DNA of 64,000 nucleotides from Croceivirga sp009797885 (lineage in GTDB: Bacteria > Bacteroidota > Bacteroidia > Flavobacteriales > Flavobacteriaceae). The notes beneath the pieces are model-generated. The model saw only the letters and a list, made by a program, of their open reading frames with translations, made no database searches and was not told the DNA's origin. The position numbers were made by a program, and so were the translations under genes. The DNA lies in assembly GCA_045866215.1 (NCBI GenBank), contig AP035880.1, forward strand, positions 2,046,001 to 2,110,000, in the 5' to 3' direction. Shown one piece after another: positions 53,488-61,867 of the stretch. The stretch's first letter is position 1. Every line of letters starts with the position of its first letter.

Positions 53488-53931
53488 TCATCTTTTGTAA
53501 AAGATATAATCCAATTGCTCCGGTACGATCTTGTTTTTTCTAAAATCGGCAGCTATTTGTCCCCTGTGGTGGGTAGAATGATTGATGATATGAAACAAAA
53601 CGTCCTTTAGTTCATTGGCAAATATCCTTCCCTCTGTTGTCTTATAATCTATCCGCTTGGCAAAATTATCCGTATTCGTAATAATTTCGAAGGTCGTCCT
53701 TTGGTTTTCATAGTGGATATCTTCCCAATTCTTTATATCATGGACTTGCCAAACCCCATATTCCCAATCTTCATCCAGTACCCTTTTATTCCAAATATGA
53801 TGGGTGTTCAAGATATGACTGAACAGCCCCTGGCTTTTTTCAGGAAACTTCTTTAGGGCAACCGCCTGTTCAATGAGCTTCCTGTTGCAATAGAAGTTGT
53901 AATCAAAGAGTTGATGGAACAATGAACGCAT
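53488..53931 (-). CDS. DinB superfamily protein
   Basis: 147 residues from ATG 53931 (a TTG two codons upstream is in frame). A four-helix bundle with the usual metal-ligand histidines is suggested by LFSHILNTHHIWNKRVLDED and DVLFHIINHSTHHRGQIAAD. Family members are metal-dependent thiol transferases or damage-inducible proteins of unknown role. It is inside the sugar operon (7 bases from the TIM barrel gene and 15 from the permease gene), so a role there is possible. Confidence 0.88.
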   Translation of the reverse strand: MRSLFHQLFDYNFYCNRKLIEQAVALKKFPEKSQGLFSHILNTHHIWNKRVLDEDWEYGVWQVHDIKNWEDIHYENQRTTFEIITNTDNFAKRIDYKTTEGRIFANELKDVLFHIINHSTHHRGQIAADFRKNKIVPEQLDYIFYKR

Positions 53932-53944
53932 TGGCAAACAGGGT

Positions 53945-54943
53945 TTATGACATCGCTTTACCTGCCTTGATCAGCAAATCACGGGTGGCAATGATCCCTT
54001 CTTCCTCACTAAGCCCTCTCCCTTCATATTCCACACCTATGTATCCCTTATACCCAGCATCCTTGACCAATTGGAGCACTCTGGAATAATCCGTATGCTT
54101 CTCATTGCCATTTTCATCAAATTCATGGGATTTGGCACTTACCGCCTTGGCAAAGGGCATGAGCTCTGCCATTCCCTGGTACCTGTCGTATTCTTCCAAA
54201 CAATTGGTCCAGTCGTCCTTGTCCCGTTCAATGCAAAAATTGCCAAAATCGGGCAGGGTCCCACAATTCTCCATGTTCACTTGCTCCATTACTTTGGCCA
54301 AAAGGGCTCCGTTGGAGGAAAGTCCACCATGGTTTTCAACGATAATGTTGATGTTCTTGGGTTGGGCATAGGTCGCCAATTTGGTCAGCCCATCAATTGA
54401 GGCGTTCGTCCATTCTTCTTGTTCCTTACTTCCACTGAGGTTGACCCTAATGGAATGACATCCCATGGCTAGGGCAGCATCCACCCATTTATAATGGTTC
54501 TCCACTGCTGCAATTCGCTCGGCTTCATCGGAGGCAGCCAGGTTCCCTTGACCATCAATCATGATGAGCAGGTTTTCCAAACCGTGTTTTTCGGCTTCCG
54601 CATTGCTTTTTTCCACAAAAGCGTTCATGGCGGCTTCAGAAAAATCCTCTTTTTCCAGTTCTGGATAGTACAATCCGCTAACATATTCCAGCCCTGTAAA
54701 TCCCCATGCCTTTGCCTTTTCTGCAAAGGTGTACGGATCTACGCCGTCTTCCCTAATCATTTTATTGATGGACCATTGCGCCAGGGAAAGTTTAAAAAAC
54801 AGCTCAGGGGACTCCATGGTGGCTTCCTCTTCCCCCATAGTGTTTTCTGTTTCTTTCTTTGCTTGCTTACAGGCAAAGGAACCGAATAGGAGCACTCCTG
54901 TTCCCATGGTTGCGGACTGATTGATAAATTTTCTTCTTTTCAT
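53945..54943 (-). CDS. Tat-exported xylose-isomerase-like TIM-barrel lipoprotein
   Basis: 332 residues. It starts MKRRKFINQSATMGTGVLLF, a twin-arginine signal, and continues GSFACKQAK with a lipobox-like Cys; a folded, lipid-anchored periplasmic protein is expected. The TIM barrel shows GVDPYTFAEKAKAWGFTGLE, INIIVENHGGLSSNGALLAK, MENCGTLPDFGNFCIERDKD and GYIGVEYEGRGLSEEEGIIA. This is the exported counterpart of the plain TIM barrel at 44524. It leads a four-gene operon with DinB, MFS and Gfo/Idh/MocA proteins and diverges from the second GMC gene. Confidence 0.91.
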   Translation of the reverse strand: MKRRKFINQSATMGTGVLLFGSFACKQAKKETENTMGEEEATMESPELFFKLSLAQWSINKMIREDGVDPYTFAEKAKAWGFTGLEYVSGLYYPELEKEDFSEAAMNAFVEKSNAEAEKHGLENLLIMIDGQGNLAASDEAERIAAVENHYKWVDAALAMGCHSIRVNLSGSKEQEEWTNASIDGLTKLATYAQPKNINIIVENHGGLSSNGALLAKVMEQVNMENCGTLPDFGNFCIERDKDDWTNCLEEYDRYQGMAELMPFAKAVSAKSHEFDENGNEKHTDYSRVLQLVKDAGYKGYIGVEYEGRGLSEEEGIIATRDLLIKAGKAMS

Positions 54944-54984
54944 TGATTCGGTTTGAATTTCTTAGTGTTATGGAATTGACGTTT

Positions 54985-55000
54985 ACTACAACGTTATAGT
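54985..55000. promoter_or_regulatory. LacI-type operator-like palindrome between divergent sugar operons
   Basis: ACTACAACGTTATAGT is a 16-base dyad centred on AACGTT with a single mismatched pair. The central CG and size match LacI/GalR-family operators. It lies in the spacer between the TIM-barrel start (54943, minus) and the second GMC start (55087, plus), so one repressor could control both. No LacI-family gene is in the window. Confidence 0.5.
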
Positions 55001-55086
55001 GCGGATTTCTTAATTACCCTAAGGTTTAAATGTAGAAAATTAATTTAATATTTGATACATTTAGGAATTAAACAATGGCATTTTAA

Positions 55087-56805
55087 ATGAGTAAATTCTA
55101 TTACAACGAGGAACAGGAATCTTATGATGCAATTGTGGTCGGAACCGGCATAAGCGGTGGATGGGCGGCAAAGGAATTGTGTGGAAACGGCTTAAAGACC
55201 TTGGTGCTGGAACGTGGAAGGATGGTAAAACACCGTGATGATTATAAAACGGCAAAAATGGACCCTTGGGATTTTCCCAATGGCGGCCAACCTACACAGG
55301 AAGACCTGAAAAAACAGGGAAAACAAAACCGTACCGGTTATACGACCAGAGCAGATGCCAAACACTGGTTTGTAAATGACCTTGATCATCCTTACAATGA
55401 GACCAGGCGCTTTGATTGGATGCGCGGTTATCATGTTGGTGGACGTTCCTTAATGTGGGGGCGTCAAAGCTATCGATGGAGCGACATTGATTTTGAAGCA
55501 AATAAAAAGGAGGGAATTGCTGTTGATTGGCCATTGCGTTATAAGGACATTGCACCCTGGTATGCCCATGTTGAACGCTACGTAGGCATCTCGGGAGAAG
55601 CGTTGGGCCTTCCCCAGCTTCCCGACAGCGTTTTTGAGCCCATGATGGAGCTGAACTGCGTGGAACAACACGTTCGCGAAAAGATTGCGGAGCACTTTAA
55701 TGGAAGGGTGATGACCGCTGGGCGTGTGGCACATATTAACAGTGACAAACGTTTTGAGGGAAACGGAAGAATACGTTGCCAATTTAGAAACCGTTGTATT
55801 AGGGGATGTCCCTTTGGCGCTTATTTCAGTAGCCTATCGTCTACCTTACCGGCGGCCGAAGCAACCGGTAATATGACGCTAAGGCCGGATTCCATTGTGC
55901 ATGAGGTCGTCTATGACCCCGATACCAAAAAAGCTACGGGGGTAAAGGTTATTGACAGGATTACCAAAGAGGAATTTGAATTTAAGGCAAAGGTCATTTT
56001 CCTGTGTGCCTCGGCCATTGCATCCACAGCTATTTTGATGCAGTCCAAATCCGATAGGTTTCCGGATGGTTTGGGAAATGATTCCGATCAGTTGGGAAGG
56101 AACATTATGGACCACCATTTGGGTGTAGGTGCTGCAGGTAAATTTGACGGTTTTGAAGACAACTATTACAAAGGAAGAAAACCGGCAGGTATTTACGTTC
56201 CCAGGTTCCGAAACATTGGGGGGGCTTCCAATACGGATAAGTTTCTTAGGGGTTATGGATACCAAGGCGGGGCCAGTAGGGGGAACTGGGAAGACATTAT
56301 CGCAGAAGTGTCCCATGGCAAGGAATTGAAGGATGCCATCCTAAAACCTGGGGGTTGGACTTTTGGAATGGGAGGATTTGGGGAAGTATTGCCCTATGAG
56401 GACAACCGGATGACCCTGGATTATGACAAACTGGATCAATGGGGTTTGCCCACAGTGACTTTTGATGCCGATTTCAAGGAAAATGAATGGAAAATGCGCG
56501 AGGATATGAAGGAGCAAGCGGTTGAAATGCTTACCAAGGCAGGGTTACGCGATGTGGAACCGTTCGATGATCCCGGAGGCTTGGGTCTTGGAATCCATGA
56601 AATGGGAACTGCACGGATGGGGCGCGATCCAAAAACTTCTGTCCTAAACGCCTACAATCAAGTACATGCGTGTAAAAATGTGTATGTAACGGATGGGGCA
56701 TTCATGACCTCTGCCGCATGTGTGAACCCCTCTTTGACCTATATGGCTTTTTCGGCCAGAGCAGCCAACCATGCTGCCCAGGAACTAAAAAAAGGAACTA
56801 TTTGA
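55087..56805 (+). CDS. GMC family sugar dehydrogenase, large subunit (second copy)
   Basis: 572 residues, closely similar to the copy at 45698 in protein and, in places, in DNA (around 46050 and 55456). It has the FAD-binding start YDAIVVGTGISGGWAAKELC, the Cys motif at Cys231, Cys237 and Cys241 (RCQFRNRCIRGCPFGAYFSS), and the C-terminal signatures GLGIHEMGTARMG and NPSLTYMAFSARAANHAAQE. No signal peptide is seen. The next gene, one base after the stop, encodes a Tat-exported subunit, which should carry the enzyme into the periplasm as in other FAD sugar dehydrogenases. Expected reaction: oxidation of a glycoside, possibly at C3. Confidence 0.94.
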   Translation: MSKFYYNEEQESYDAIVVGTGISGGWAAKELCGNGLKTLVLERGRMVKHRDDYKTAKMDPWDFPNGGQPTQEDLKKQGKQNRTGYTTRADAKHWFVNDLDHPYNETRRFDWMRGYHVGGRSLMWGRQSYRWSDIDFEANKKEGIAVDWPLRYKDIAPWYAHVERYVGISGEALGLPQLPDSVFEPMMELNCVEQHVREKIAEHFNGRVMTAGRVAHINSDKRFEGNGRIRCQFRNRCIRGCPFGAYFSSLSSTLPAAEATGNMTLRPDSIVHEVVYDPDTKKATGVKVIDRITKEEFEFKAKVIFLCASAIASTAILMQSKSDRFPDGLGNDSDQLGRNIMDHHLGVGAAGKFDGFEDNYYKGRKPAGIYVPRFRNIGGASNTDKFLRGYGYQGGASRGNWEDIIAEVSHGKELKDAILKPGGWTFGMGGFGEVLPYEDNRMTLDYDKLDQWGLPTVTFDADFKENEWKMREDMKEQAVEMLTKAGLRDVEPFDDPGGLGLGIHEMGTARMGRDPKTSVLNAYNQVHACKNVYVTDGAFMTSAACVNPSLTYMAFSARAANHAAQELKKGTI

Positions 56806-56806
56806 T

Positions 56807-57460
56807 ATGAAACGAAGATCGGCACTTAAAAATATGGGAATGGTATTCGGCTATGCCGCTGCCACTCCAACCTTACTAAGCGTATTACAGTCCTGCAAGG
56901 AAAAACCATCCTATGCCGAGTGGGTCCCTTCGTTCTTTGATAATGACAAAGGTTATGCCCTGGCCAAAATGGTAGATGTACTCCTGCCAAAAACAGATAC
57001 GCCTTCCGCAACTGAAGTTGGTGTACACCTGTTCATTGATAGGTTTGCCAACGAGGTGCTCCCTATGGAACAGCAGGAATTCACTAAACTCCTAATGGAC
57101 AAATTCATGGACAAATTGTTGGCTGAATCTGGACAGGACAGCCTAAGGGATGTTGAGGAAGCGGATTTTGAACCCCTACTGAACAAATATCTCGCCAAGC
57201 GATCCGATGCTGAAGAGGAAGCCCATGAAAAGGCCATTGGCGAATATATGAAGGCCAAGATGTCCGGTTCGGAAGCGGAATTGGATGATGCCATTGCCTG
57301 TTACACCTTTGCGGGAAATGTAAGGGAAATGGCTATTTGGGCCTATAAAAACTCGGAATACATTGGTGAGGAAGTCTTGGTTTATTTGCCAATTCCAGGG
57401 GAATATATTGCCTGTGGCGATGTGGATGAACTTACACAAGGAAAGGCTTGGTCCCTTTAA
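56807..57460 (+). CDS. Gluconate 2-dehydrogenase subunit 3-like protein, Tat-exported
   Basis: 217 residues. MKRRSALKNMGMVFGYAAAT followed by PTLLSVLQSCKE is a twin-arginine signal with a lipobox-like end. The mature part (YALAKMVDVLLPKTDTPSAT, VGVHLFIDRFANEVLPMEQQ, VREMAIWAYKNSEYIGEEVL) matches the gluconate_2-dh3 family, the small hitch-hiker subunit that carries a GMC dehydrogenase through Tat. It starts one base after the GMC stop, so the two are co-expressed. No cytochrome c (CxxCH) subunit is encoded nearby, so the electron acceptor lies elsewhere. Confidence 0.93.
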   Translation: MKRRSALKNMGMVFGYAAATPTLLSVLQSCKEKPSYAEWVPSFFDNDKGYALAKMVDVLLPKTDTPSATEVGVHLFIDRFANEVLPMEQQEFTKLLMDKFMDKLLAESGQDSLRDVEEADFEPLLNKYLAKRSDAEEEAHEKAIGEYMKAKMSGSEAELDDAIACYTFAGNVREMAIWAYKNSEYIGEEVLVYLPIPGEYIACGDVDELTQGKAWSL

Positions 57461-57506
57461 AAAGTAATTGAACGGTGGTGTCTAAAACGTCGCAACAATA
57501 TTGAAA

Positions 57507-57578
57507 TGTCACATTAAGCACAGTCGAAACATATTGATATTCAAAGGTTTAATTTTATCGACTGCGCTCGAAAAGACA
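57507..57578. repeat. Intergenic inverted-repeat element, TGTC...GACA ends
   Basis: The block begins TGTCACATTAAGCACAGTCGA and ends TCGACTGCGCTCGAAAAGACA. Inner arms GCACAGTCGA and TCGACTGCGC are inverted with one mismatch, and the ends TGTC/GACA are inverted too. The CGACTGCGCTCGA wording recurs in many Flavobacteriaceae intergenic spacers. It lies between the sugar-oxidation cluster and nrdA. No coding role is seen. Confidence 0.6.
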
Positions 57579-57617
57579 AGAATACAGACTTTTTGGACAA
57601 CCTCTTAGGACAGGCAT

Positions 57618-57652
57618 AAAAACACCCCAAAACGAGATACCATTCCGGGGTG
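57618..57652 (-). terminator. Probable terminator after nrdA
   Basis: On the minus strand CACCCC (57652-57647) pairs with GGGGTG (57628-57623), and TTTTT follows (57622-57618). The loop is long (18 bases) and the stem short, so strength is uncertain. It lies about 70 bases after the nrdA stop. Confidence 0.5.
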
Positions 57653-57724
57653 CCTTGATTAAATAAACACTATCGCTTAAATGAATCTCCAATAGCCATT
57701 GGACCACCCATTTTCTTTAAATGG

Positions 57725-60202
57725 CTAAGAACCACACATAAGACAGTCGTCATCGGCCTGTCCTTCTTTGGCCCTCGCTATCAATGCCGCCATCTCTGCT
57801 TCGGTCATTGGCTGAACATCAACTTCTTGCTGCACAACAGGGGTTGCCTGTACTTTTAAATTCGTGGCTGCCTTGGGATTGGCCGCTTCAACTTCGGCTT
57901 CTGCGGCCACACTTATGGGAACCTCCTTCTTTTTGGTGTTGTCCAAGGTAAATTTGATGGCATCCACTGCCGCTTTGGTCCTTAAATAATACATTCCTGT
58001 TTTTAATCCGCTCTTCCAGGCGTAAAAATGCATGGAGGTAAGCTTGGCATAGTTGGCATTTTCCATGAAGAGGTTCAATGACTGGCTCTGGTCTATGAAA
58101 TATCCCCTTTGACGGCTCATGTCTATGATATCTTTCATACTCAGTTCCCAGACCGTCTTGTACAATTCCTTGATATCCTCTGGAATACCATCAATATGTT
58201 GAATGGAGCCGTTGGCCCTCATGAGTTCCTGTTTCAAACCATCGTTCCATAGACCAAGTTTGACCAAATCCTCCAAAAGATGTTTGTTTACTACAATGAA
58301 CTCTCCAGAAAGTACCCTTCTGGTATAAATATTGGAAGTGTAGGGTTCAAAACATTCGTTATTTCCCAAAATTTGGGAAGTAGAGGCCGTTGGCATTGGA
58401 GCGACCAATAATGAGTTCCGCACCCCATGTTTTTTTACCTCTTTTCGCAACTTGGCCCAGTCCCATCTTCCGGAAAGTTCTTCATCCTTTATTCCCCATA
58501 GGTTATGCTGGAATTCCCCTTCTGCCATAGGGGAGCCTTTATAAGAGGAATAGGCCCCTTCGGTTTTCGCTTCCTCCATGGAGGCGGTTACCGCGGCATA
58601 ATACAGTGTTTCAAAAATTTCTTGATTCAGTTTTTTGGCCTCATCGCTTGTAAAGGGCAAACGCAGCATGATAAATGCATCTGCCAGGCCTTGAACGCCC
58701 AGTCCAATGGGTCGGTGGCGCATATTGGAATTTTTGGCCTCCTCAACCGGGTAGTAATTTCGATCGATCACCCTATTTAGGTTTTTGGTGACCCTTTTGG
58801 TGACCTTGAACAGTTCCTTATGGTCAAATTGTCCATTTTTAACGAACATGGGCAAAGCAATGGATGCCAAATTACATACGGCCACCTCATCGGGAGAGGT
58901 ATACTCCAGAATCTCCGTACATAGATTTGAAGAACGGATGGTTCCCAGGTTCTTTTGATTGCTCTTTCGATTGGCCGCATCTTTATAGAGCATATAAGGG
59001 GTTCCCGTCTCTATTTGGGATTCCAGGATTTTTTCCCATAGATCCCTTGCCTTGATCGTTTTTCTTCCTTTTCCCTCGGCTTCGTAGGTAGTGTACAATG
59101 CTTCGAACTCCTCACTGTGGTTGCTGAACAATCCAGGACACTCATTGGGGCACATTAAGGTCCATTCCCCGTCAGCCTCTACCCTTTTCATGAACAAATC
59201 CGGAATCCACATGGCATAGAACAAATCCCGGGCGCGCATCTCTTCCTTACCGTGGTTTTTCTTCAAATCCAAAAATTCAAAAATATCCGCATGCCAAGGC
59301 TCGACATAAATGGCAAAACTTCCTTTGCGTTTTCCCCCACCCTGATCCACATAACGGGCAGTATCATTAAAGACCCTAAGCATGGGGACAATGCCATTGG
59401 ATGTACCATTGGTACCGGCAATATAGGATCCCGTTGCCCTGATATTATGGATGGAAAGTCCAATTCCCCCGGCGGATTGGGAAATTTTGGCGGTCTGCTT
59501 CAAGGTATCATAAATACCATCAATGCTATCCTCCTTCATGGCCAGTAGGAAACACGAGGACATTTGGGGTTTTGGCGTACCCGAATTGAATAGTGTTGGA
59601 GTGGCGTGCGTGAAGTACTTTTTGGACATCAGCTCATAGGTTTCCAATGCTGAGTCCAAATCGTTCAAATGAATACCTACTGCCACGCGCATTAACATAT
59701 GTTGGGGCCTTTCCGCTATTTTTCCATTGAGCTTTAGAAGGTAGGAACGCTCCAAGGTCTTAAAACCGAAATAATCATATCCAAAATCGCGGTTGTAAAT
59801 AATGGTGGAATCCAACTTGTCCACATTTTCGGAGATTACCTGATACACCTCATCCGAAAGCAGTGGTGCCTTTTTTCCCGTACGTGGATTTACATATTCG
59901 TATAAATCCTTCATGGTTTCTGAGAAGGATTTCTTGGTGTTCTTATGTAGGTTGGAAACGGAAATACGAGCGGCCAATTTCGCGTAGTCCGGATGGGTAG
60001 TGGTCATGGTGGCGGCAATCTCTGCAGCTAGATTGTCCAACTCCGAGGTGGTCACCCCATCATACAACCCTTCTATAACGCGCATGGCTACCTTTACGGG
60101 GTCCACAAGACTGTTAAGACCATAGCACAGCTTTCTTACCCGAGCCGTGATCTTATCAAACATTATTGGTTCCTTTCTTCCGTCCCTTTTAACTACATAC
60201 AT
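57725..60202 (-). CDS. nrdA: Ribonucleoside-diphosphate reductase, alpha subunit (class Ia)
   Basis: 825 residues. The N-terminal ATP cone (MYVVKRDGRKEPIMFDKITA) is followed by the catalytic barrel: FNSGTPKPQMSSCFLLAMKE with the first redox Cys, SNLCTEILEYTSPDEVAVCN with the thiyl-site Cys and active-site Asn/Glu, and LLVAPMPTASTSQILGNNEC. The C-terminal tail ends CLMCGS, a Cys pair (820, 823) that re-reduces the active site. Before it lies an Ala/Glu/Val-rich linker of about 60 residues. It reduces NDPs to dNDPs with NrdB, encoded 120 bases upstream. An ATP cone implies dATP feedback inhibition. Confidence 0.96.
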   Translation of the reverse strand: MYVVKRDGRKEPIMFDKITARVRKLCYGLNSLVDPVKVAMRVIEGLYDGVTTSELDNLAAEIAATMTTTHPDYAKLAARISVSNLHKNTKKSFSETMKDLYEYVNPRTGKKAPLLSDEVYQVISENVDKLDSTIIYNRDFGYDYFGFKTLERSYLLKLNGKIAERPQHMLMRVAVGIHLNDLDSALETYELMSKKYFTHATPTLFNSGTPKPQMSSCFLLAMKEDSIDGIYDTLKQTAKISQSAGGIGLSIHNIRATGSYIAGTNGTSNGIVPMLRVFNDTARYVDQGGGKRKGSFAIYVEPWHADIFEFLDLKKNHGKEEMRARDLFYAMWIPDLFMKRVEADGEWTLMCPNECPGLFSNHSEEFEALYTTYEAEGKGRKTIKARDLWEKILESQIETGTPYMLYKDAANRKSNQKNLGTIRSSNLCTEILEYTSPDEVAVCNLASIALPMFVKNGQFDHKELFKVTKRVTKNLNRVIDRNYYPVEEAKNSNMRHRPIGLGVQGLADAFIMLRLPFTSDEAKKLNQEIFETLYYAAVTASMEEAKTEGAYSSYKGSPMAEGEFQHNLWGIKDEELSGRWDWAKLRKEVKKHGVRNSLLVAPMPTASTSQILGNNECFEPYTSNIYTRRVLSGEFIVVNKHLLEDLVKLGLWNDGLKQELMRANGSIQHIDGIPEDIKELYKTVWELSMKDIIDMSRQRGYFIDQSQSLNLFMENANYAKLTSMHFYAWKSGLKTGMYYLRTKAAVDAIKFTLDNTKKKEVPISVAAEAEVEAANPKAATNLKVQATPVVQQEVDVQPMTEAEMAALIARAKEGQADDDCLMCGS

Positions 60203-60322
60203 TTTTTATGCTTTAACAAGTGATACATTTTTTATACCCAAACAGTAGGCGGTTTCCCTGTTGATTTGGCAACCAAAAACAGCACTCCCTTTTGGGGTCA
60301 GGGGCACTGGGTACAGTACGCT

Positions 60323-61309
60323 TTAGAAATCAGCGTCAAAACTGATTTTCTGGGAATCCGTGTCTTTCTCCTTATTCAAAACACCGGCCTTTTGGTATTC
60401 CGAAACCCGCTTTTCAAAGAAATTGGTCTTTCCTTGCAACGAAATCATATCCATGAAGTCGAATGGATTGGTGGCGTTATACACCTTCTCGCACTCCAAT
60501 TCGACCAACAGCCTATCGGTGACAAACTCCAAATATTGCGTCATCAATTTGGCATTCATACCAATTAGGCTAACAGGAAGGGACTCGGTAATGAACTCCC
60601 TTTCTATGTTCAGGGCGTCCACAATGATTTCCGTAATTCGTTCTTTTGGAACTTTGTTGACCAAATGCTTGTTATGCAGATGAACAGCATAGTCACAGTG
60701 CATTCCCTCGTCCCTGGAAATCAGCTCATTTGAAAATGTCAGCCCAGGCATCAACCCTCTTTTCTTGAGCCAGAAAATGGAACAGAACGCCCCCGAAAAG
60801 AAAATCCCTTCCACAGCGGCGAAAGCAATTAAACGTTCCGCAAAGCTTGGGGATTCTATCCAGCGCAAAGCCCAATCCGCCTTTTTCTTAATGGCAGGAA
60901 AGTTCTCAATGGCCTTGAAAAGGACATTCTTTTCCTTTTCATCCTTCACATAGGTATCTATTAAAAGGGAATACGTTTCTGAGTGAATGTTTTCCATCAT
61001 TATTTGGAAGCCATAGAAAAATTTAGCCTCTGAATACTGGACTTCGTTTACAAAGTTTTCCGCTAAATTTTCATTTACAATACCATCCGAAGCGGCAAAG
61101 AAGGCCAAAATGTGCTTTATAAAATAACGCTCGTCGTCGCTCAATTTGGTATTCCAATCCGTCAAATCCTGGTGCAGATCAATTTCTTCCGCTGTCCAAA
61201 AACAAGCCTCACATTTTTTGTACCATTCCCACAAATCGTGGTGTTGAATGGGAAAAATTACAAATCTATCTTCATTTTCTTCCAATATAGGCTCAATGGC
61301 AGTGGACAT
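60323..61309 (-). CDS. nrdB: Ribonucleoside-diphosphate reductase, beta subunit (class Ia)
   Basis: 328 residues from ATG 61309; the longer reading adds 19 atypical residues. Di-iron ligands and radical Tyr segments are visible: FFAASDGIVNENLAENFVNE, AKFFYGFQIMMENIHSETYS, and LISRDEGMHCDYAVHLHNKH. It holds the tyrosyl radical or cofactor that starts catalysis in NrdA. It lies upstream of nrdA on the same strand, separated by 120 bases with no terminator seen, so the order nrdB-nrdA suggests one operon. Confidence 0.96.
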   Translation of the reverse strand: MSTAIEPILEENEDRFVIFPIQHHDLWEWYKKCEACFWTAEEIDLHQDLTDWNTKLSDDERYFIKHILAFFAASDGIVNENLAENFVNEVQYSEAKFFYGFQIMMENIHSETYSLLIDTYVKDEKEKNVLFKAIENFPAIKKKADWALRWIESPSFAERLIAFAAVEGIFFSGAFCSIFWLKKRGLMPGLTFSNELISRDEGMHCDYAVHLHNKHLVNKVPKERITEIIVDALNIEREFITESLPVSLIGMNAKLMTQYLEFVTDRLLVELECEKVYNATNPFDFMDMISLQGKTNFFEKRVSEYQKAGVLNKEKDTDSQKISFDADF

Positions 61310-61753
61310 AAGTATGCTGTTTTTTAAGGTGTTTAGTATGTTTGAATGAAAATTACCTTGCGGCACTGACTAACAAAGATTGGAAAATGTCGCTTACGAG
61401 TAAAGTTTGTTTAAGCAAAACGCTTGTAAAGTTTTTAACACCAGTTGTTGAAATGTAGTTTTTAAGCAGGCACAATCCGGCATTGCCCTAAATCCACCTA
61501 ACTTTCGGATTTTCAACAAAAAAGCGATAAAATAAAAAAGACCAAAACGTATAAAAAACATACCTTTTGGTCTTATCTGTAGATTTACCACCAAACCGTA
61601 CGGCCAATATCACTTTAAACGCTTAACCCCTTAGGTAGTTCCCCCGAAACCTAAAAAGGCATCGCAAAAGTGACGTTAACTATTTTGTACATTCACATGC
61701 TTGCGCATATTTTGGTCGGCCGTACGATGGTTGGTAAGTTTCATCCGTATTTC
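61310..61753. other. Intergenic region upstream of nrdB, about 440 bases
   Basis: Contains the nrdB leader and the minus-strand terminator at 61538-61574. The direct repeat GTAAAGTTT occurs near 61400 and 61427. On the minus strand AATCTTTG (near 61380) is a one-mismatch -7 element that could serve nrdB. No NrdR box was recognised by eye and no ORF with coding character was seen. Confidence 0.45.
61538..61574 (-). terminator. Minus-strand intrinsic terminator with interrupted 14-pair stem
   Basis: AAGACCAAAA (61574-61565 on the minus strand) pairs with TTTTGGTCTT (61547-61538), and an inner GTAT/ATAC stem extends it past one mismatch. On the minus strand TTTTTTATTTTAT follows. Its only upstream minus-strand candidate is the small ORF at 61754-61867. 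Confidence 0.7.
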
Positions 61754-61867
61754 CTATTCATTGATGGCCACCTCTTGAATATCACCTTGCTTTTCGGTGT
61801 TCTCCAACACTACGGCAAAAACCAAGGTTGCCAACAACAGCATGAACAATAGTAGACACTTTCTCAT
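61754..61867 (-). CDS. Possible 37-residue exported peptide
   Basis: ATG at 61867 opens a 37-codon frame: MRKCLLLFMLLLATLVFAVV, a signal-like hydrophobic stretch, then LENTEKQGDIQEVAINE and TAG. A minus-strand terminator follows about 180 bases downstream, and a one-mismatch -7 element (TAATTTTA) lies about 30 bases upstream. This suggests a real short transcript. There is no recognised family and it is too short to judge by composition. Confidence 0.35.
   Translation of the reverse strand: MRKCLLLFMLLLATLVFAVVLENTEKQGDIQEVAINE

Noticed and set aside
43096..57460. Cytochrome c subunit for the GMC dehydrogenases
   Set aside because: No CxxCH heme motif was seen in any protein of the cluster; the electron acceptor is not encoded here.
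61598..61721. Distant inverted copies CGTACGGCC and GGCCGTACG
   Set aside because: More than 100 bases apart, self-palindromic core CGTACG, probably chance.
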